Source: Amorphochlora amoebiformis (Eukaryota > Cercozoa > Chlorarachniophyceae). From it: a stretch of 64,000 nucleotides of DNA. The first letter of the stretch is position 1. Every line of letters starts with the position of its first letter. Positions 1 through 64,000 of the stretch are shown piece after piece. The stretch is taken from positions 620,001 to 684,000 of the forward strand of contig BAAHQB010000034.1 of NCBI GenBank assembly GCA_054601695.1, in the 5' to 3' direction. A model generated the notes under the pieces. The model was not told the DNA's origin and ran no database searches. It worked only from the letters and a program-made list of their open reading frames with translations. The position numbers and the translations under genes are program-made.

Positions 1-31
<31 letters not shown>

Positions 32-145
32 GTGTGTGTATATATTTTAACACCACTCCTACACCAAAGAAGTGACTGGAGCAACACGTATATATATATA
101 TATATAGCTATATATATACGTACACTTATAACATATAATATATAG

Positions 146-40870
<40,725 letters not shown>

Positions 40871-41264
40871 GTTCCCGGGTGTAAGAAATAGGGAAAGAGA
40901 GAGCGAAATATTCTTCGAACATATAAGAGGAGAATGGTTAGCAGAGGTATCTTTTTGCACCAAATAGTGTTCCACGGCACAAAAATGAGGGAACACTTAT
41001 CTTCCAAGCCAAGCAAAATGTCCACGCACCCCTCACACCCCCTTTTCCACAAAAATGTTCTGATTTTTTCCGTCACCTCTCTCCTGACATGGACAGCCTC
41101 GACTGCAAGCCTCGAGAGACGGGAGACAGCCCGCCAAGCGACATCGCCAATGTGACACTTCAGCGTGACCTTTCAGATCATACGTTACAGGTCCTAATAT
41201 CACACACAAGCTTGGTCATCGTGACACATCTGCGTGACACATTTGGCCGTGGGCCAGTCGAGCT
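40871..41264. promoter_or_regulatory. Candidate bidirectional promoter between the ankyrin gene and NDUFAF2
   Basis: 394 bp of repeat-poor DNA separates the two divergent start codons (ATG at 40868-40870 on minus, ATG at 41265-41267 on plus). It holds a GA-rich stretch at 40890-40930 and several GTGACA/GTGACC words at about 41151, 41164, 41221 and 41234. The promoter role is inferred from position; no experimental signal can be read from sequence. Confidence 0.45.
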
Positions 41265-45438
<4,174 letters not shown>

Positions 45439-45914
45439 AATTTGAATTTGACGTCTACATACCTTACATTTCCGTTTCTCAGCTCGGGTAGTCTTGCGAG
45501 TTTATACATCGATATTATATCACTGTGTCAGTGCTCCAGATGCTACAGATCGATACGAGGATGCTAAGTTACATAACGTATGAAGTTCTAATTATCCAGA
45601 TTATAATAACTCACTCGACTCAGGATATATCTAGTATATCTCTAGATCTCTCAAAACGGCTATCAACTAGATAAACAAGATCTCATTTCTCTCTGAGATC
45701 AGCTGAAGATAAACTAGTAGACTAATTTAAGTTAAAGCTAGTCTGTCTGCGTTGGTATCTACTAATACTAGCCGATCACTGAGTCTAGTATTTACTTCAG
45801 GACTGTGCCTCTAGAGCCTCTAATGACTCGAGCCGAATATATACTAGATATATAACTTGTCTTGTGCTACTCACATCAGATCTAGTATTGTCTAAACTAG
45901 CTAGCTATTACTAG

Positions 45915-45948
<34 letters not shown>

Positions 45949-46082
45949 CATTAAGAGAATCTGTGTTAGATGTGACTAGTTAATTGTAGTAGTTATCGGT
46001 TGACATTTGGATTAAGTAAAATGAGTCATGAAAAGTTACAATTTCATCGACTATATATAGCTCATGGTCGCTGTCGCAGATA
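45439..46082. other. Convergent 3' spacer between NDUFAF2 and the small minus-strand gene
   Basis: No supported gene. The stretch is not (TA)n. It is a mixed AT-rich island with an unusually high number of CTAG, ACTAGT and CTAGTA words between 45600 and 45910, like the spacer at 15050-15300. Confidence 0.6.
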
Positions 46083-46246
46083 CTACTGTCTTCCGCGTCC
46101 GAGACTAATCGCCTCCATCCGACGATGAAGTAGTTGCCATGTTCTCACCTTTTTCTAATTATTGGAAAAAATGAACTTCATACGTAACGTAATACCGTGA
46201 TCCTTCCCTTTTTTTCAACTGATACCTGGACTTGAGTTATGCATTG

Positions 46247-46305
<59 letters not shown>

Positions 46306-46411
46306 GCTGGTATATAGTAAACTTTCAAATGTATGTACGTAAATACCTGTATATATGCACATTTATATTGGTGTGGCGTATATATAAATGCATGTTTTAA
46401 AATATGCGTAA

Positions 46412-46447
<36 letters not shown>

Positions 46448-46897
46448 ACCCACACGCATGTATGGTTATATATGTATACATAAATATCATTTCACATATA
46501 CACATATACATTTACATACCTCGAATAAATCTAACTGATTGCATCATTTTGTACGTGAGATCACGGGGACGTATATATATTGTATATAAATACATGAATA
46601 TATGAAAATTTCTCAATGGTTGTAATCTTCTTCAGATAAACCTTTCAGTGGAAGAAGCTACTACACATTATGTATACTTATATAGATGTACATAAAAAAC
46701 TATGCATAATATATATATATATATATATCTAATACATGTATATATATATATCATATCATATATATATGTATATATATATATATATATATAACTATAATAT
46801 CATAGAGTATACGTACATATATATATATATATATATACTAGATATATATATATATATTTATATATATATATATATATATGAATACATCTATATAATG

Positions 46898-46967
<70 letters not shown>

Positions 46968-47066
46968 TTAACAAAACATACACGTGCAGGAATTACATGT
47001 ATTTATTATACACGAATACCATACATACATATATAAATACGGAAATATAAATGTATCTATAAAACT

Positions 47067-47126
<60 letters not shown>

Positions 47127-47856
47127 CTACCTGTTCGACAACCACACGTCGATGAGGTGATCCCAACCGCCATGCGCGTGCAATAACCTACCGTTGTATA
47201 CATATTATATATCTATATCTATGTCTATATGACGCATAAGTCAATATTATAAATATACACGACGTGAAGGCACACCATGTCATCTAATAACTTGAATCCC
47301 GTTACTATCGGATAGCACCAAGTGAGGCCATCTCCAGGAATATCTGGGACATCCAGGAATCTCATACATCACAAAATACACATATTAAACCCGAAATGTG
47401 TGCACACTTGTAGATACATACATACACCATAATACATGGATACTAAAACCGCAAAACGTATACAAAACAAACGTATAGATACGTCTACCAACATCACAAA
47501 ATACCAACACAAAAACAACATAACACAAACAAGCCAAAAATAGCGATACTTACACACATCAAAACACACATGCAAACACATCAAATCACGTAAATTTCGT
47601 ACATACACGTATACCAATGTACAGTGTCCCTTGGGGTAGGCTCCGGTCTGAATATTTGGCTTTCGGTGAAAGATGACAAGTGAAGGGAAGGAGAACGAGG
47701 TGGTGAAATCTTGGATTCGGCGAACGATTCCCACAAGTGGAGAGAGGGGAGAATGGGAGGAGGGAATCTATGAGAGTGTGGGCAAAGGCCTGGATGGTGT
47801 ATATGTGTTGGTATGTATAATATGTGTATGTATGTATGTATGTATATATATATATC

Positions 47857-47912
<56 letters not shown>

Positions 47913-47979
47913 CCAATACATTATATATTATATATATATATATATATATAATATGTATTTATATATATATATATGTATG

Positions 47980-48016
<37 letters not shown>

Positions 48017-48018
48017 TT

Positions 48019-48079
<61 letters not shown>

Positions 48080-48147
48080 AAATATTATATATATACGTAT
48101 ATATATTTTTTTATATTTATACACACACACACACAATATATATATAT

Positions 48148-48188
<41 letters not shown>

Positions 48189-48195
48189 ATGTATA

Positions 48196-48283
<88 letters not shown>

Positions 48284-48353
48284 TTTACCTCAGATCTTCC
48301 ACCTGCCCTTCCCAAAACAAACGTAACTTAATAGAAGCGATAAGGTCATCCAT
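46083..48353 (-). CDS. Small protein of unknown function, about 88 aa, five exons
   Basis: Transcript order: 48289-48353 (ATG at 48351-48353), 47306-47360, 47131-47187, 46520-46534 and 46083-46154 (TAG stop). Phases agree. The pieces are [16 protein letters not shown].., [37 protein letters not shown], the 15-nt microexon LDLFE, and [19 protein letters not shown]. It is rich in aromatic and Arg residues and has an amphipathic C-terminal helix; no membrane segment is seen. I do not recognise the family. The ATG lies four codons after an in-frame TAG that ends an upstream ORF (48360-48524), so the true start could differ if that stop is bypassed or spliced out. Divergent from the secreted-protein gene, convergent with NDUFAF2. 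Confidence 0.55.
47260..47294 (-). pseudogene. Ghost of the small-gene exon 47131-47187
   Basis: On minus, CAAGTTATTAGATGACATGG..TTCACGTCG aligns to GGTTATTGCACGCGCATGG..TCATCGACG in the real exon. It lies in the intron just upstream and lacks an open frame (TGA). Confidence 0.55.
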
Positions 48354-48359
48354 CTCACC

Positions 48360-48524
48360 CTAATATCCTCTCCCTCTCGATTTAGCTTTCTCAATTCGAC
48401 ACCAATTTGAATAGCACGGCTTCGTCGCTTCAAGCCTAGCGAGAAGACCTTCCATCTCAGCTCTCCCACCTTTCCCGCCCATGTGTCGCATCACAGCGTC
48501 GACTGGACCCGTGTCAGCCGACAT
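48360..48524 (-). CDS. Upstream ORF, 54 aa, in frame with the following small gene
   Basis: An ATG (48522-48524) opens [17 protein letters not shown]... and ends RGRGY then TAG. The downstream ORF continues in the same frame as [10 protein letters not shown]. Its segment [12 protein letters not shown] resembles the downstream [12 protein letters not shown] at both DNA and protein level, so the two look like a tandem duplication of one coding segment. It may be a regulatory uORF, the true 5' end of the gene with an unresolved intron, or the result of a nonsense mutation. This island has no low-complexity sequence. Confidence 0.5.
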   Translation of the reverse strand: MSADTGPVDAVMRHMGGKGGRAEMEGLLARLEATKPCYSNWCRIEKAKSRGRGY

Positions 48525-48782
48525 TCTTTTAGCTTTCCAGTTATTTCAAAATATTTTGGGATTCTTTTTCGGGATCAACTAGCATAGGTGAGAAATATGT
48601 CATACTCGGTTGAAACTCGGGAAATAGGCCAAAACCTCCTGCGTCGAATGTACCGAACGAGATGGTCACGCGAGACTTTATTCCGGAAACCAATCTATTT
48701 GGATTCCGAGCCGACAAATAAACTCAAATTCGCTTAGACAATAAATTTATTCGGATATTATATTCTCGGATTTTTTCGCAAA
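48525..48782. promoter_or_regulatory. Candidate bidirectional promoter
   Basis: 258 bp of repeat-free DNA lie between the minus-strand ATG at 48524 and the plus-strand ATG at 48783. It carries TTCGGA/TCCGAA-type words (about 48675-48770) and no (TA)n. The role is inferred from the divergent gene arrangement. Confidence 0.4.
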
Positions 48783-63775
<14,993 letters not shown>

Positions 63776-63778
63776 GTT

Positions 63779-64000
63779 CTCTCGACTCTCTTTGCTTTCA
63801 CTCGAAAACGATTTCGGATCGTTCTCGAATTTTTCAAATCCATATCTCGAATCTCTCTCGAATACCTCGTTTCGGTTTTCTCCCTTGAGTATCTCTCGAA
63901 TCTCTTTCTTGTATCCCCCCTTTCCTAATCACTCTCGAATCTCTCTTTTGAATCTCTATCAAATCTCTCTCAAATCTCTCTCAAATCTCTCTCAAATCTC
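63779..64000 (+). repeat. TCTCTCGAA/TCTCTCAAA tandem tract at the right edge
   Basis: Diverged CT-rich units such as TCTCTCGAATC, becoming TCTCTCAAA. It probably belongs to the intron following exon 63712-63775. Confidence 0.8.

Noticed and set aside
45980-46104. Minus-strand acidic reading [16 protein letters not shown]...
   Set aside because: It could be a terminal exon by itself, but it needs a weak start exon (46226-46244). The overlapping reading [17 protein letters not shown] joins four upstream exons in phase.
47673-47951. Plus-strand [20 protein letters not shown]...
   Set aside because: It has a natural-looking composition, but it lies inside an intron of the minus-strand small gene, has no partner exon in the right phase and runs into (TA)n.

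Overview
The window is nuclear DNA of a microbial eukaryote. It contains no operons. Five genes are split into very short exons (mostly 25-100 nt, some 12-27 nt) by GT-AG introns built largely of simple repeats: (TA)n, degenerate TTAGGG/CCCTAA arrays, GA/CT tracts and one (CG)n block. A mitochondrial complex I assembly factor (NDUFAF2) implies an aerobic lineage that keeps complex I, which argues against apicomplexans. TTAGGG-like repeats fit many protist lineages and do not place it further. All genes were rebuilt by hand: I joined non-repetitive islands with GT/AG edges and required reading frames to agree across every junction.

Layout. (1) About 146-14812 (+): a nuclear-type protein with alternating acidic and basic low-complexity exons and a WWE domain near the C-terminus; its 5' end probably lies left of the window. 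(2) 17312-40870 (-): a 26-exon, ~479-residue ankyrin-repeat protein with 11 repeats. (3) 41265-45438 (+): NDUFAF2, 8 exons, 165 aa. (4) 46083-48353 (-): a small unassigned protein of about 88 aa preceded by an upstream ORF. (5) 48783 to the right edge (+): a Cys-rich secreted or membrane-anchored protein, at least 15 exons. Orientation alternates strictly, giving two divergent starts (40871-41264 and 48525-48782, candidate bidirectional promoters) and two convergent, CTAG-rich 3' spacers (14813-17311 and 45439-46082).

The introns are the unusual part. Telomere-like arrays inside genes read CCCTAA on the sense strand in nearly every case, whichever strand the gene uses, and splice sites are often made from the array itself (donor GTAACCCTAA, acceptor CCCTAACTGAAG). 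The (TA)n introns likewise begin GTATAT and end TATAG. Many introns also carry short decayed copies ('ghosts') of the neighbouring exon that have lost a splice site or gained a stop. No functional link between the five genes is evident; they are independent neighbours.
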